Shown here in pieces: positions 35,001 to 42,431 of a stretch of DNA of 64,000 nucleotides; the first letter of the stretch is position 1; each line of letters opens with the position of its first letter. Origin of the DNA: FEN-1219 sp036563665 (GTDB taxonomy: Bacteria; Pseudomonadota; Gammaproteobacteria; Steroidobacterales; Rariloculaceae). The stretch spans positions 27,143 through 91,142 of the forward strand of contig DATCLY010000015.1 of assembly GCA_036563665.1 (NCBI GenBank), given 5' to 3'. The position numbers were made by a program, and so were the translations under genes. The notes under the pieces are model-generated. The model saw nothing but the letters and a program-made list of their open reading frames with translations. It ran no database searches and was not told where the DNA came from.

Positions 35001-37157
35001 GTCGCGGCCGTCGTAAAGATCGTCGATGCCGTTGCCGTTCGCGTCGTCGCCGCCGGTCGCATCCACGTCCCAGGCGTCGTCGATGCCGTCGCCGTCACCG
35101 TCGGTGCCACGCGGCGCCGGCCGCCCGGCCTCCGTGCGGTCGTCGATGCCGTCGCCGTCGGAGTCCCTGTCGCGATAGTCGGGCGTGCCGTCGCCGTCGC
35201 TGTCGCCCGCGCCCTCGTCGCCGTCCGGCGCGCCGTCGCCGTCGCTGTCCGCGTCGCGCAGGTCCGCGAGGCCGTCGCCGTCGCTGTCACGCAGCGGCGC
35301 ATCGTCGATACCGTCGCCGTCCGCGTCGGTGCCGCCCGTCGCGTCCACGTCGAACGCATCGTCGATGCCGTCTGCGTCGGTGTCCGTGCCGCTCGCGCCG
35401 CCTTCCACGGCGTCCGCCAGGCCGTCGTCGTCGCTGTCCGTGTCGCGGTAGTCCGCGTCACCGTCGAAGTCGCTGTCCGCCGTGCCCTCCTTCGCGTCCG
35501 GCACGCGGTCGTTGTCGCTGTCGAGATCGCCGTCGTTCGGCAGGCCGTCGCCGTCGTCATCGCCCGTGCCTTCCACGGACCCGGCGATGCCGTCGCCGTC
35601 GGCGTCTGAATCGAGCAGCACGGAGAGGTTGACGGCGTTGCTCTTGCCGTCCGCGTCCTCCAGGTAGAGCGCCATCGCGCGCTCCCCGGACGCGGGGCTG
35701 CCGGCCGTGTTGTCGTACGTGAGCGCCCGCAGCAGCGCCTGGACGGCCGCGAGCGTGGCGTCGGGCGTGTCGAAGTCGATGCGGAGCGCCGTGCCTTCGC
35801 CGTTCTCGTCGTCGTCGATGGTGCCGATGGCGAGCCCGCCGTACGTGACGGTGCTGCCCGTCACGCCGATCTGGCCCGGGCCGGTGCCCTCGTTGGCAAT
35901 CGCGAGCACCTCCTCGGCGGCGGCCGCGGCGAGGTTGAGCTTGATGTAGCCGCCGGTCAGGACGTCGTTGTCCGGCGGATCGCTCAAGACGGCGTCCTGG
36001 CCGACGTCGATCCGCACGGGCCCCGGCGCGCCGAGGTCGAAGAAGGCCTGGTCGCCCTCGAGGTTCGCGACGGCGGGCGCGTCGGGATCCGGGACGATGA
36101 AGTTGATCGTGAGGTAGCTGCTCGCCTTGCCCCCTTCCTGCACGTCGAACGTGACGGGGTACGTGCCGGGATCGAGGCCGCTGCCGATGTCGCCGGGCTC
36201 GAAACGGAAGTGATTGTCCGTGGGCTCAGTGAGCGTGCCCTGGAGACTGCCGAGGCTCGTGGTGTCGATGGCAGCGCCGGTGATGTCGAACTCGAAGACC
36301 TCACCCTTCGGGACCACGACGTTGCGGGTCTTCGGCACCCGCGGGTCGACGGTGTAGTCGCTCGCGGAGTCGTCCACCAGGTTGAGGATCAGGTCGACGT
36401 GCGTCTTGGAGCGCACGGTAACGCCGTCGTTCTCCAGGTCCTCGACCACGAAGCCCGCGCTGTACAGGCCCACCGTGGCCGTGCCCGAGCCGGCCCAGGT
36501 GATGAGGCCGGTGACCGGGTCGATCGAGAGCCCGGTGGGATTGGTGCCGCCGCCCATCTCGCCCGAGTCGGCCATCCGGTAGCGGACGGCGTCGGCGTTG
36601 GGATCGGTGGAGTTCAAGTCGAACGTCCAGTCGGTCAGCGTCGTGCCGTCGCTGTTCTTGCGCGGCACGTCGAGGATGATCGGCATCTCGATCTGCGGCG
36701 CCTTGTTGCCGCCGGAGAGATTGATGATCGTCTGGATGTTCCAGCTGCCGTCGGCGTTGTTGCGCAGGTTGCTGATGCGGGCGCTGCCCGTGAACCGCAC
36801 GAGGTAGGAGGTGTTCGGATCCAGATTGAGCGCCTGGAGCTGCGTGACCTTCAGCGTGTACTCGGCGTTCGTGATGGACGTGCCGTTGACGTAGGTGAAC
36901 TCCTCGCTGCCGACCTGCGAGTATCCCGACGGGAACGCGGGCGTGACGGCGAACCCGATGATGTCGTGAAAGCTCCCCCATGCGGTCTTCACGGTGATCT
37001 TGACGTCGTCGACCTCGCCGTCGCCGTCGATGTCGGCCGGCTGCCAGGTGATCAGGCCGCCGCGGAAATGGCTCGCTTCCGCGACGTGCGGCAGGGCGAA
37101 CGCCGAGAGGATCAGGATGAGCAGGGCCGCCACGCGGCCGGCGCGCAAGTGCACCAT
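32040..37157 (-). CDS. Giant thrombospondin type 3 (calcium) repeat protein fused to a C-terminal outer-membrane beta-barrel
   Basis: A 1705-residue exported protein. Residues 1-~28 are a signal peptide ending HVAEA. Residues ~29-480 are beta-rich, with Ig/cadherin-like pieces (VTGLITWAGSGTATVGLYSA). From ~480 to ~1450 it is nearly all thrombospondin type 3-like units (DxDGDGxxD, such as DSDGDGIDDR), rigid calcium-binding repeats. At ~1475 there is a Gly/Ser patch, a hydrophobic helix and Arg residues (STSVPALLALALAVLLRTRR), the plan of GlyGly-CTERM-type sorting tails. A second signal-like helix (LPLAALAAALLAGLSPARGQA) follows, then a ~170-residue OmpA/OmpW-like barrel (YKLTIGYRFTERWFAELSY; ending FGRIGKR). 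ACGAGG precedes the ATG at 37157. Confidence 0.85.
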   Translation of the reverse strand: MVHLRAGRVAALLILILSAFALPHVAEASHFRGGLITWQPADIDGDGEVDDVKITVKTAWGSFHDIIGFAVTPAFPSGYSQVGSEEFTYVNGTSITNAEYTLKVTQLQALNLDPNTSYLVRFTGSARISNLRNNADGSWNIQTIINLSGGNKAPQIEMPIILDVPRKNSDGTTLTDWTFDLNSTDPNADAVRYRMADSGEMGGGTNPTGLSIDPVTGLITWAGSGTATVGLYSAGFVVEDLENDGVTVRSKTHVDLILNLVDDSASDYTVDPRVPKTRNVVVPKGEVFEFDITGAAIDTTSLGSLQGTLTEPTDNHFRFEPGDIGSGLDPGTYPVTFDVQEGGKASSYLTINFIVPDPDAPAVANLEGDQAFFDLGAPGPVRIDVGQDAVLSDPPDNDVLTGGYIKLNLAAAAAEEVLAIANEGTGPGQIGVTGSTVTYGGLAIGTIDDDENGEGTALRIDFDTPDATLAAVQALLRALTYDNTAGSPASGERAMALYLEDADGKSNAVNLSVLLDSDADGDGIAGSVEGTGDDDGDGLPNDGDLDSDNDRVPDAKEGTADSDFDGDADYRDTDSDDDGLADAVEGGASGTDTDADGIDDAFDVDATGGTDADGDGIDDAPLRDSDGDGLADLRDADSDGDGAPDGDEGAGDSDGDGTPDYRDRDSDGDGIDDRTEAGRPAPRGTDGDGDGIDDAWDVDATGGDDANGNGIDDLYDGRDSDGDGIDDARDEDSDNDGVSDAVEAAEGSDPTDPASRPADADLDGLPDVLDPNDANPDIDGDGIPDGADVDVDGDGTADNGTDGDGDGIRDAVDADDVGDGDADGDGIGDTADVVDDRADADGDGLPDAFDPNDGNPDIDGDGIPDGADVDVDGDGTADNGADGDGDGINDVADADRHPPGSDLDGDNVIDRFDLDVDGDGIDNWTEGTSDADGDGKPDYLDASVDEDRDGIPDIIEGNFDSDGDGKADFEDVDSDGDGVLDRLEYAGLDVDADGDGIPDLFDVDATGGRDDDGDGIDDDVRLPDADFDNLPDHLDADGDGDGLPDAIEAGAAGADEDGDGIDDAWDADTTGGPDLDGDGIDDGLRLRDTDHDGVPDVRDEDSDGDGVSDRAESGASGADADGDGIDDAWDVDYTGGPDVNGDGVDDAAIGRDTDGDGVADYRDLDSDGDGLFDVVEGAGFVGDEDGLAEPGTPPTHFPRDLDGDGVPDYLDLDSNGDGVYDIESTAYALLDADGDGRIDGLGDSDGDGIDDIVDQEPGQHGSRRDADGDGVPSELDGDDDNDGIPDAVEGDEDSDGDGTPDRLDRDADGDGLPDRLESRRPALLGLDVDLDGIDDAVDATVTGGPDADGDGIDDRYADADSDGDGIPDRLDADSDNDGLSDADEMLLVALSGGDADGDGIDDAIDVDQTGGVDADGDGVDDALLRTQDLDGDGLPDYRDPDSDGDGIVDGDEDGDFNADGIDDRHQKDPGLRASLEGGGGGSTSVPALLALALAVLLRTRRRVTALPLAALAAALLAGLSPARGQAETPACEPGGRVADGCLYAGFALGRSGLDPDDSRSTWRVADDSDTSYKLTIGYRFTERWFAELSYSDLGGAGLQSRNPAIRGEEALDYEVPALFGGYLFRLADGKLDAYVKAGYASLRTSASSARVDHEDVHGNQLALGAGLRWHVSSRLAVGVGVDGFDEDARFIGVGLTTGFGRIGKR

Positions 37158-37218
37158 GTCGTGCCTCGTTCTTGGAGGTTTCTGAAGGGGTTCGGGGATA
37201 CGGGGGCAGCCGGCGGCG

Positions 37219-37611
37219 TCAGCCACCGGACACGTCGTAGCTCACGGTCAGCACGTACCCCTGCCCACGGTCTTCCGGATTCGCCGCCTGGAAGCAGTAG
37301 ACTCCGCCCGACTCGGCGACGATCTCGTTCGCGTGGCGCGCGGCGAGCCGCAGCCGATCGGGGAACACCGTCCCGCCCTCGGCCGGATGGTGGTGGAGGT
37401 TGAAGTCCACCGCGTGAGGCGTATGGACCTCGTAGGCGAGCCTCTGCCCCTGGGACAGCACGAAGCAGTGCTCGGAGAAATAGCCCCGATGCGCCTGCAT
37501 CGGCATCTGCACGGTCTCCACAGCGGATGCCGGCCGGGCACAGGCCGCCGCCACGGCGAGCAGCGACGAGACGAGACCCCGCCGGCTCGCGATTGTCGCA
37601 AGCACGTTCAT
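37219..37611 (-). CDS. Small secreted protein of unknown function
   Basis: About 130 residues from an ATG at 37611. The signal sequence (RRGLVSSLLAVAAACARPASA) could be cleaved after ASA or processed as a lipoprotein at the AAAC. The mature part has a His-rich middle (AVDFNLHHHPAEGG), two cysteines (EHCFVL and GVYCFQA) and a beta-strand end (GYVLTVSYDVSG), suggesting a small beta-sandwich, perhaps metal-binding. I do not recognise a family. It lies about 60 bases upstream of the calcium-repeat gene on the same strand and may be co-transcribed with it. Confidence 0.6.
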   Translation of the reverse strand: MNVLATIASRRGLVSSLLAVAAACARPASAVETVQMPMQAHRGYFSEHCFVLSQGQRLAYEVHTPHAVDFNLHHHPAEGGTVFPDRLRLAARHANEIVAESGGVYCFQAANPEDRGQGYVLTVSYDVSGG

Positions 37612-37765
37612 CTCAGCGATTCCTGAGGTCGAAAGGTTTTCGGGAATCGCCGCGCGGGGTCTGGGCGCGGCAGGGAGAGCATCGCAGAACCGCCGCCGCA
37701 ATTCTGTGACTGGTCTCGCTAAATGAGGCGCGGGGCGGCGGGCACCGCGTCGTCGCCGTTCGCCG

Positions 37766-39955
37766 TCACGGTCCCAGATGCACTTCCACGCCGACGTCGC
37801 CTTCGCTGCGCAGCACGTTGATGCTCACGTCGCGAGGATGGCGGCGCAGCATGAGATCCACGCTCCCGTCCCCCACCCTCAGGTTCTCGAGCCGCACCCA
37901 AGAAAGAAAGGACGGCAGCACCGGTTGCGTGAAGCGGATCTGAGGCTTCTGCCGGTTGAACGAGATGCCGAGGCAGGACTGCAGCAGCATGAACACGGCG
38001 CCGCTCGCCCACGCCTGCGGCAGGCAGGCCACCGGGTAGAGCGTGGGCCCCTGCCCCTCCCGGCGGCGGAACCCGCAGAAGAGCTCCGGCAGCCGATGAT
38101 CCTCGAGGAACAGCGTGGCGTCGAACAAGGCCTGGAGCAGCGTGAGCGAGTCCCTGCGCAGCCGATACCGGGCGAAGCCAGCCGCGATGACCGCCGTGTC
38201 GTGGGGCCACACGGAGCCGTTGTGGTAGGACATCGGGTTGTAGCGCACCTCGAGGCGCGACAGCGTGCGAATGCCCCAGCCGGTGAAAGAATCGGCGCTC
38301 ATCAGCGTGGCCGCCGTGCGCCTGGCGCGCTCGGGCGTCGCGAGCCCCGTGAATAGCACGTGGCCCGCGTTGGAGCTGCGCACGCGGCATTGCCGGCCCT
38401 CGCCGTCGAGCGCGATGACATAGGTGTCGAGGTCGTCGGACCAGAAGCGCTCGTTGAAGCGCCGCTTGAGCGTCGCGGCCTCGGCGAGCAGCCGCGCCGC
38501 GGTCTCGTGCTCGCCGATCGCGAGGGCCATCCGCGCGGCGGCCCGCTTGCCGCCGTAGACGTAGGCCTGCACCTCGGCGAGGGCGATCGCGCCCGTCGCG
38601 AGCGTGCCGTCGGCGTGCGAGACGCTGTCGAACGAATCCTTCCAGCCCTGGTTGGCGAGCCCGCGCTCGGTCTTGCGCCAGTAGTCCACGAAGCCGTCGC
38701 CGTCCTTGTCCGCGTGCTCGTCGATCCAGACGAGCGCGCGCTCTACGTGCGGCCAGAGCCTGCGCGCGTAGGCGACGTCGCCGATCTGATCGAAATACCG
38801 CCCCGCGAGCAGCAGGAACAACGGCGTGGCATCCACCGTGCCGTAATACAGGCCGAACGGCACCTCGCCGAGCGCCGCCATCTCGCCATGGCGCACCTCG
38901 TGCACGATCTTGCCGGGCTCCTCGTCCCGCTCCGGGACGGTCTCGTGCGCCTGACGCATCGCCAGCACGTCGAGCACGCCGCGCGCGAGCGCCGGGTTCA
39001 GCCACAGCGTCTGCAGCGCCGTGAACAGGCCGTCGCGCCCGAAGATCGTGCTGTACCAGGGCACTCCCGCGTAGGGATACGTCCCCCCCGACGTCGTGGT
39101 GCAGAGCATGTGGAGGTCGGCCAGCGAGCGGCAGATCCAGCGGTTGAACTGCGCGTTCGACGTCTCGATGCGGCATTCCTGCGCGCGCAGGCGCTCGCGC
39201 TCGGCGCGGACCTGCCGCTCGAGCTGCTCGAACGAGCCGTGCGTCGCGACCACGGAGTCGCCGATCTCGCAGAGCACGTTGAGGCAAAACAACGCCTGCC
39301 CGCGCGGCGGCAGCCTGAGCCGGAACGCGATCGACTCCGCGTCAACGCGCTCGGGCTCACGGGTCCACTTGATGCGCGTGCGGCGCCGGCGACCGTCCAG
39401 GCCCATGTACGACAGCACCACCTCGCCGTCGCGCACTTGCGTGGGCTCCACGTGTCCCCGGCGCTCGCGCTGGAGCCCGCGCACCTCGAAGATGTCCGCG
39501 TAGTCCGCGGCGAACACGACCTCGAGCGGCAGCTCGATCTCGTGGTGCGCGAAGTTGGTTACGCGGATCACCTCGCAGCAGGAGGCGTCCCACAGCAGCT
39601 TGCCCCTGAAGATGTGCACCTCGCCGCGGGGTGCGATGAGCCGGCCGCCGTCGTAGAGATCCCCGTTCGAGAGGTCCACGGCGAACACGCCGTTCTCGTC
39701 GCTGACCTTGGAATTCAAGATCATCGGCCGTTCGCCGGCCACGAGCAGATCCAGGCGCGACAGGAATCGCGTGTCCTGGTAGTAGAGCCCGTGCTCGCCC
39801 TGGCCGAACGGCGAGATGTCGCCGAACCGGTCGAAGATGCCGAACGTGTCGCCGTGCTTCAGTACCCGTCGCTGGGTGTCCACCCGGGACGAGGTGGCGT
39901 GGATGTAATAGGTGTCGTCGAGAAGGACGAGCTCACGCGGCGCGCTCATCGGCAT
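37766..39955 (-). CDS. Amylo-alpha-1,6-glucosidase / glycogen-debranching-type enzyme
   Basis: A 729-residue protein. The N-terminal ~270 residues are the beta-sandwich typical of the family (FGDISPFGQGEHGLYYQDTRFLSRLDLL). The C-terminal (alpha/alpha)6 catalytic domain has GVPWYSTIFGRDGLFTALQTLWLNP, KIVHEVRHGEMA, the acid-base region and YNPMSYHNGSVWPHDTAVIA. There is no signal peptide, so it acts in the cytoplasm on alpha-glucan or oligosaccharide branches. It overlaps the neighbouring glycosyltransferase gene by 23 bases, a pairing seen in many proteobacteria. A start two codons downstream (MSAPRE) is equally possible. Confidence 0.85.
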   Translation of the reverse strand: MPMSAPRELVLLDDTYYIHATSSRVDTQRRVLKHGDTFGIFDRFGDISPFGQGEHGLYYQDTRFLSRLDLLVAGERPMILNSKVSDENGVFAVDLSNGDLYDGGRLIAPRGEVHIFRGKLLWDASCCEVIRVTNFAHHEIELPLEVVFAADYADIFEVRGLQRERRGHVEPTQVRDGEVVLSYMGLDGRRRRTRIKWTREPERVDAESIAFRLRLPPRGQALFCLNVLCEIGDSVVATHGSFEQLERQVRAERERLRAQECRIETSNAQFNRWICRSLADLHMLCTTTSGGTYPYAGVPWYSTIFGRDGLFTALQTLWLNPALARGVLDVLAMRQAHETVPERDEEPGKIVHEVRHGEMAALGEVPFGLYYGTVDATPLFLLLAGRYFDQIGDVAYARRLWPHVERALVWIDEHADKDGDGFVDYWRKTERGLANQGWKDSFDSVSHADGTLATGAIALAEVQAYVYGGKRAAARMALAIGEHETAARLLAEAATLKRRFNERFWSDDLDTYVIALDGEGRQCRVRSSNAGHVLFTGLATPERARRTAATLMSADSFTGWGIRTLSRLEVRYNPMSYHNGSVWPHDTAVIAAGFARYRLRRDSLTLLQALFDATLFLEDHRLPELFCGFRRREGQGPTLYPVACLPQAWASGAVFMLLQSCLGISFNRQKPQIRFTQPVLPSFLSWVRLENLRVGDGSVDLMLRRHPRDVSINVLRSEGDVGVEVHLGP

Positions 39956-41003
39956 CGGTCTTCGTGTGCACGAGGCGCATCTGCTGCGCGTAGATCGCGG
40001 TGTAGGCGAGCGCCATGTGCTCCACCGAGAAGCGGCGCTCGAACCGCGCCCGGATGGCGGCGCGGTCCAGGCCGTCCACGGCGCGAATGGCCGCGAGCGC
40101 CTGCGCTTCGCCGTCCACGATGAAACCCGTCACGCCGTGGTCCACGATCTCGGCCACGGCGCCGCAGCGGTAGGCGATCACGGGCGTGCCGCACGCCATG
40201 GCCTCGATCATCACGAGCCCGAACGGCTCCGGCCAGTCGATCGGAAACAGCAGCGCGCGCGCGTTGCCGAGGAAATCGTTCTTCTCCGCCTCGCCGATCT
40301 CGCCCACGTATTCGACCCAGGGGTTGCGCAGCAGCGGTTTGATGGTCTCGTAGTACGCGCGGTCCGCGGGGTCGACCTTGGCCGCGATCAGGAGCCGCAC
40401 GCCCGCGCGCTCGGCGAGGCGAACCGCACGATCCGGGCGCTTCTCGGGCGACAGCCGGCCGAGGAAAGCGAGATAACCGCCGCCGCCGCGTCCCAGGGCG
40501 TACGCGTCCCGCGGCAAGCCGTGGTGCACCGTGCCACGCCAGTTGAGCTGCGGCAACGGGGCACGCTGGGCGTCGGAGATCGAGATCACGGGCATGTCCG
40601 CGAACTCGGCGTAGAGCGGCACGAGATCCGGCAAATCGAGCCGGCCGTGCAGCGTCGTCACGCACGCCACGCCCGCACGCCGCGACAGCGGATAGTGCAG
40701 GTAGTCGATGTGGAAGTGCAGGACGTCGAACTCGTGCGCGCGGGCAAACACCTTTTCGAGCAACACGACGTGGCGCGCGATGGGATCCCTGCACGCGGGA
40801 TCCAGCCGGATGGCGCGTCCCACGCCCACGTGACGCGCGAGCGTGCGCGAGTCCTCGCTCGCGAACAGCGTCACCTCGTGGCCTTGGCGGACGAGCTCGT
40901 CGGTGAGATAGGAAACAACTCGTTCGGTGCCGCCGTAGAAGCGAGGCGGCACGCTCTCGAACAGCGGAGCGATCTGGCCGATGCGCACGCGCCGGTCCTC
41001 CAC
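39933..41003 (-). CDS. GT4-family glycosyltransferase
   Basis: A 356-residue GT-B fold enzyme. The N-terminal half has PPRFYGGTERVVSYLTDELVRQGHEVTLFAS; the C-terminal half has the GT4 donor site (LGRLSPEKRPDRAVRLAERAGV; FPIDWPEPFGLVMIEAMACGTPVIAYRCGAVAEIV with the EX7E pair). It is cytoplasmic. It probably builds or extends a glucan or trehalose-like sugar handled by the debranching enzyme it overlaps; the acceptor is unknown. The GTG start at 41003 could equally be the GTG five codons later (VRIGQIAP). Confidence 0.85.
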   Translation of the reverse strand: MEDRRVRIGQIAPLFESVPPRFYGGTERVVSYLTDELVRQGHEVTLFASEDSRTLARHVGVGRAIRLDPACRDPIARHVVLLEKVFARAHEFDVLHFHIDYLHYPLSRRAGVACVTTLHGRLDLPDLVPLYAEFADMPVISISDAQRAPLPQLNWRGTVHHGLPRDAYALGRGGGGYLAFLGRLSPEKRPDRAVRLAERAGVRLLIAAKVDPADRAYYETIKPLLRNPWVEYVGEIGEAEKNDFLGNARALLFPIDWPEPFGLVMIEAMACGTPVIAYRCGAVAEIVDHGVTGFIVDGEAQALAAIRAVDGLDRAAIRARFERRFSVEHMALAYTAIYAQQMRLVHTKTDADERAA

Positions 41004-41056
41004 GCTGGTGTGTGAAGGTCACGGAGCAAGTTACGTGCCAACGGACGGCGCCGCTT

Positions 41057-41386
41057 CTACGGGGTGCGCTCGGACTCGAGCGCGGCGATCTGCTCGATGA
41101 GCGAGTTGAACCGCCGACCGAACTCGGTGAGCCGGTACTCGACGTGCGGCGGCACCTCCGCGAACACCTGGCGCTCGATCACGCCGTAGCGCATGAGCTT
41201 GCGCAGCCGCTCGTTCAGCACCTTCGCCGTGAGCCCTTCCACCCGCCGCTGCATGGCGCCCGGCCGCGCGACGCCCGACGCGATGAGCGCGAGCACGGTC
41301 ATCGACCACTTGCAGCCGAGCACGTCCTCCACCATACGGGTGACCGGCGTCGGCGACGAAATCTTTTTTTTCAAACGGCTCGCCAT
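41057..41386 (-). CDS. HxlR-family transcriptional regulator
   Basis: A 109-residue winged-helix protein of the HxlR/MarR-like group: VEDVLGCKWSMTVLALIASG, the recognition helix GLTAKVLNERLRKLMRYGVIER and the wing VPPHVEYRLTEFGRRF. One Cys (LGCKW) sits at the position used for redox or electrophile sensing in several HxlR proteins. It is divergent from the cytochrome P460 gene, with a 103-base shared promoter region, so it probably controls that gene and itself. The start codon region holds a run of eight A on the coding strand (KKK). Confidence 0.85.
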   Translation of the reverse strand: MASRLKKKISSPTPVTRMVEDVLGCKWSMTVLALIASGVARPGAMQRRVEGLTAKVLNERLRKLMRYGVIERQVFAEVPPHVEYRLTEFGRRFNSLIEQIAALESERTP

Positions 41387-41395
41387 GTTTCACCA

Positions 41396-41430
41396 AAAAG
41401 TGCGTTACTCACCGTTCCGTGCAGACTTTT
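41396..41430. promoter_or_regulatory. Candidate operator between HxlR and cytochrome P460 genes
   Basis: An imperfect inverted repeat, AAAAGTGC (41396-41403) and GCAGACTTTT (41421-41430), surrounds GTTACTCACC. A -10-like TAGAAT lies at 41449-41454 for the rightward gene. The layout fits an HxlR-type repressor site but no consensus test was possible. Confidence 0.35.
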
Positions 41431-41489
41431 CCACCGCCGCGGGACGCCTAGAATCCCGGCGCACCCGTTCGACAAGGGAGCGCATCATC

Positions 41490-41981
41490 ATGAGCAGCAG
41501 GATCCTCGCGATCGCATCGTTGTCCGCAGCCGCGCTGACCGCCGCTGCGATTTTCGCAGCCGAGCAGGCGCCGGTGCCATATCCGGACGGCTACCGGTCG
41601 TGGCGACACGTGAAGTCCATGGTGATCCAGGAAGGCCATCCGCTGTACGAATCGTTCGGCGGCATCCATCACATCTACGCGAACGAGCGCGCCCTGGAAG
41701 GCTATCGGACCGGCACCTTCCCCGACGGCGCGATCATCGTCTTCGATCTGCTCGAGGCGACGGCCAACGACAACGCGATCACCGATGGGCGCCGCAAGGT
41801 GGTTGGCGTCATGCACAGGGACGCCGAGCGCTACGCGTCCACGGGCGGCTGGGGCTTCGAGGGGTTCGCGGGCGACAGCCGCACCGAGCGCGTGGTCGGC
41901 GACCGGGCCGCCACGGCGTGCTTCGCGTGCCACCAGGCGCAGGCCGGCGACGACTACGTCTTCAGCAGCTACCGCCCGTAA
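41490..41981 (+). CDS. Cytochrome P460 family protein
   Basis: A 163-residue exported haem protein. It has a signal peptide (LSAAALTAAAIFAAEQA), the P460 core (YRSWRHVKSMVI, FGGIHHIYANERALEGY, FPDGAIIVFDLLEA, GVMHRD) and a C-terminal haem site C144-F-A-C147-H148. Cytochromes P460 oxidise hydroxylamine or act on nitrogen oxides, using a Lys or other cross-link to haem; members in non-nitrifiers have unclear roles. GGGAG lies ten bases before the ATG. Confidence 0.85.
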   Translation: MSSRILAIASLSAAALTAAAIFAAEQAPVPYPDGYRSWRHVKSMVIQEGHPLYESFGGIHHIYANERALEGYRTGTFPDGAIIVFDLLEATANDNAITDGRRKVVGVMHRDAERYASTGGWGFEGFAGDSRTERVVGDRAATACFACHQAQAGDDYVFSSYRP

Positions 41982-42078
41982 ACCGCGAACGCGTCGAGGG
42001 CGCGCGCGGCACGCCGCCGCGCGCGCTGTGTCAACGCCCGAACAGACAAGCCGGCGCGCCCGCGGCAGCTTATGCGCC

Positions 42079-42360
42079 ATGAGCTCGCGGCCTCCCTCAC
42101 ACGATCGGCGCGCGCTGCTGGCGCGTGCCATCGAGCTGCGCTACCGGCTGATGCGCCGGCGGCGGGAGGAGCGGCGGGCGATCGACCGGCACCGCGGCGC
42201 GATCGATCCGCTCGCGTTCGAGGACGTGCCCTATCGCGTATTCCCGCCCGCACGGGGGCCGGACGCGGCCCGCGCGCTGCTCGAGACGATGGCCGAAGTG
42301 GCCGCGCTGCTCGCGCGCGGCGTCGATACGCCGGGCGCCCCGTCCGGCCCGCGCGCCTGA
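42079..42360 (+). CDS. Hypothetical small basic protein
   Basis: A possible 93-residue protein, MSSRPPSHDRRALLARAIEL and onward, with an Arg-rich helix followed by FEDVPYRVFPPARGP. There is no good ribosome site and the base composition alone could keep the frame open. It sits between the P460 and sugar-dehydrogenase genes. I do not recognise it. Confidence 0.35.
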   Translation: MSSRPPSHDRRALLARAIELRYRLMRRRREERRAIDRHRGAIDPLAFEDVPYRVFPPARGPDAARALLETMAEVAALLARGVDTPGAPSGPRA

Positions 42361-42395
42361 CCGCCGCGCGGTTCTACTCAGGGGCGCCGCCGCCC

Positions 42396-42401
42396 TATAC
42401 T
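42396..42401 (+). promoter_or_regulatory. -10 element for the sugar dehydrogenase gene
   Basis: TATACT, with a weak -35 (TTCTAC) 18 bases upstream and AGGAGG 11 bases before the ATG at 42432. A plausible sigma-70 promoter. Confidence 0.45.
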
Positions 42402-42431
42402 GGCCGCCTCCATGAGGAGGTCATAACAACC

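Noticed and set aside
32750..35600. Possible CRISPR or minisatellite array
   Set aside because: The repeats are in-frame coding units of variable length without unique spacers.
32763..35609. Plus-strand open frame of 948 codons
   Set aside because: It is the mirror of the Asp-rich calcium repeats; its Val/Ala/Asp periodicity follows directly from the opposite strand and it has no domain or ribosome site.
42411..42426. Tiny leader frame (ATG to TAA, four codons) over the ribosome site of the sugar dehydrogenase
   Set aside because: Likely chance; it consists mostly of the AGGAGG sequence itself.
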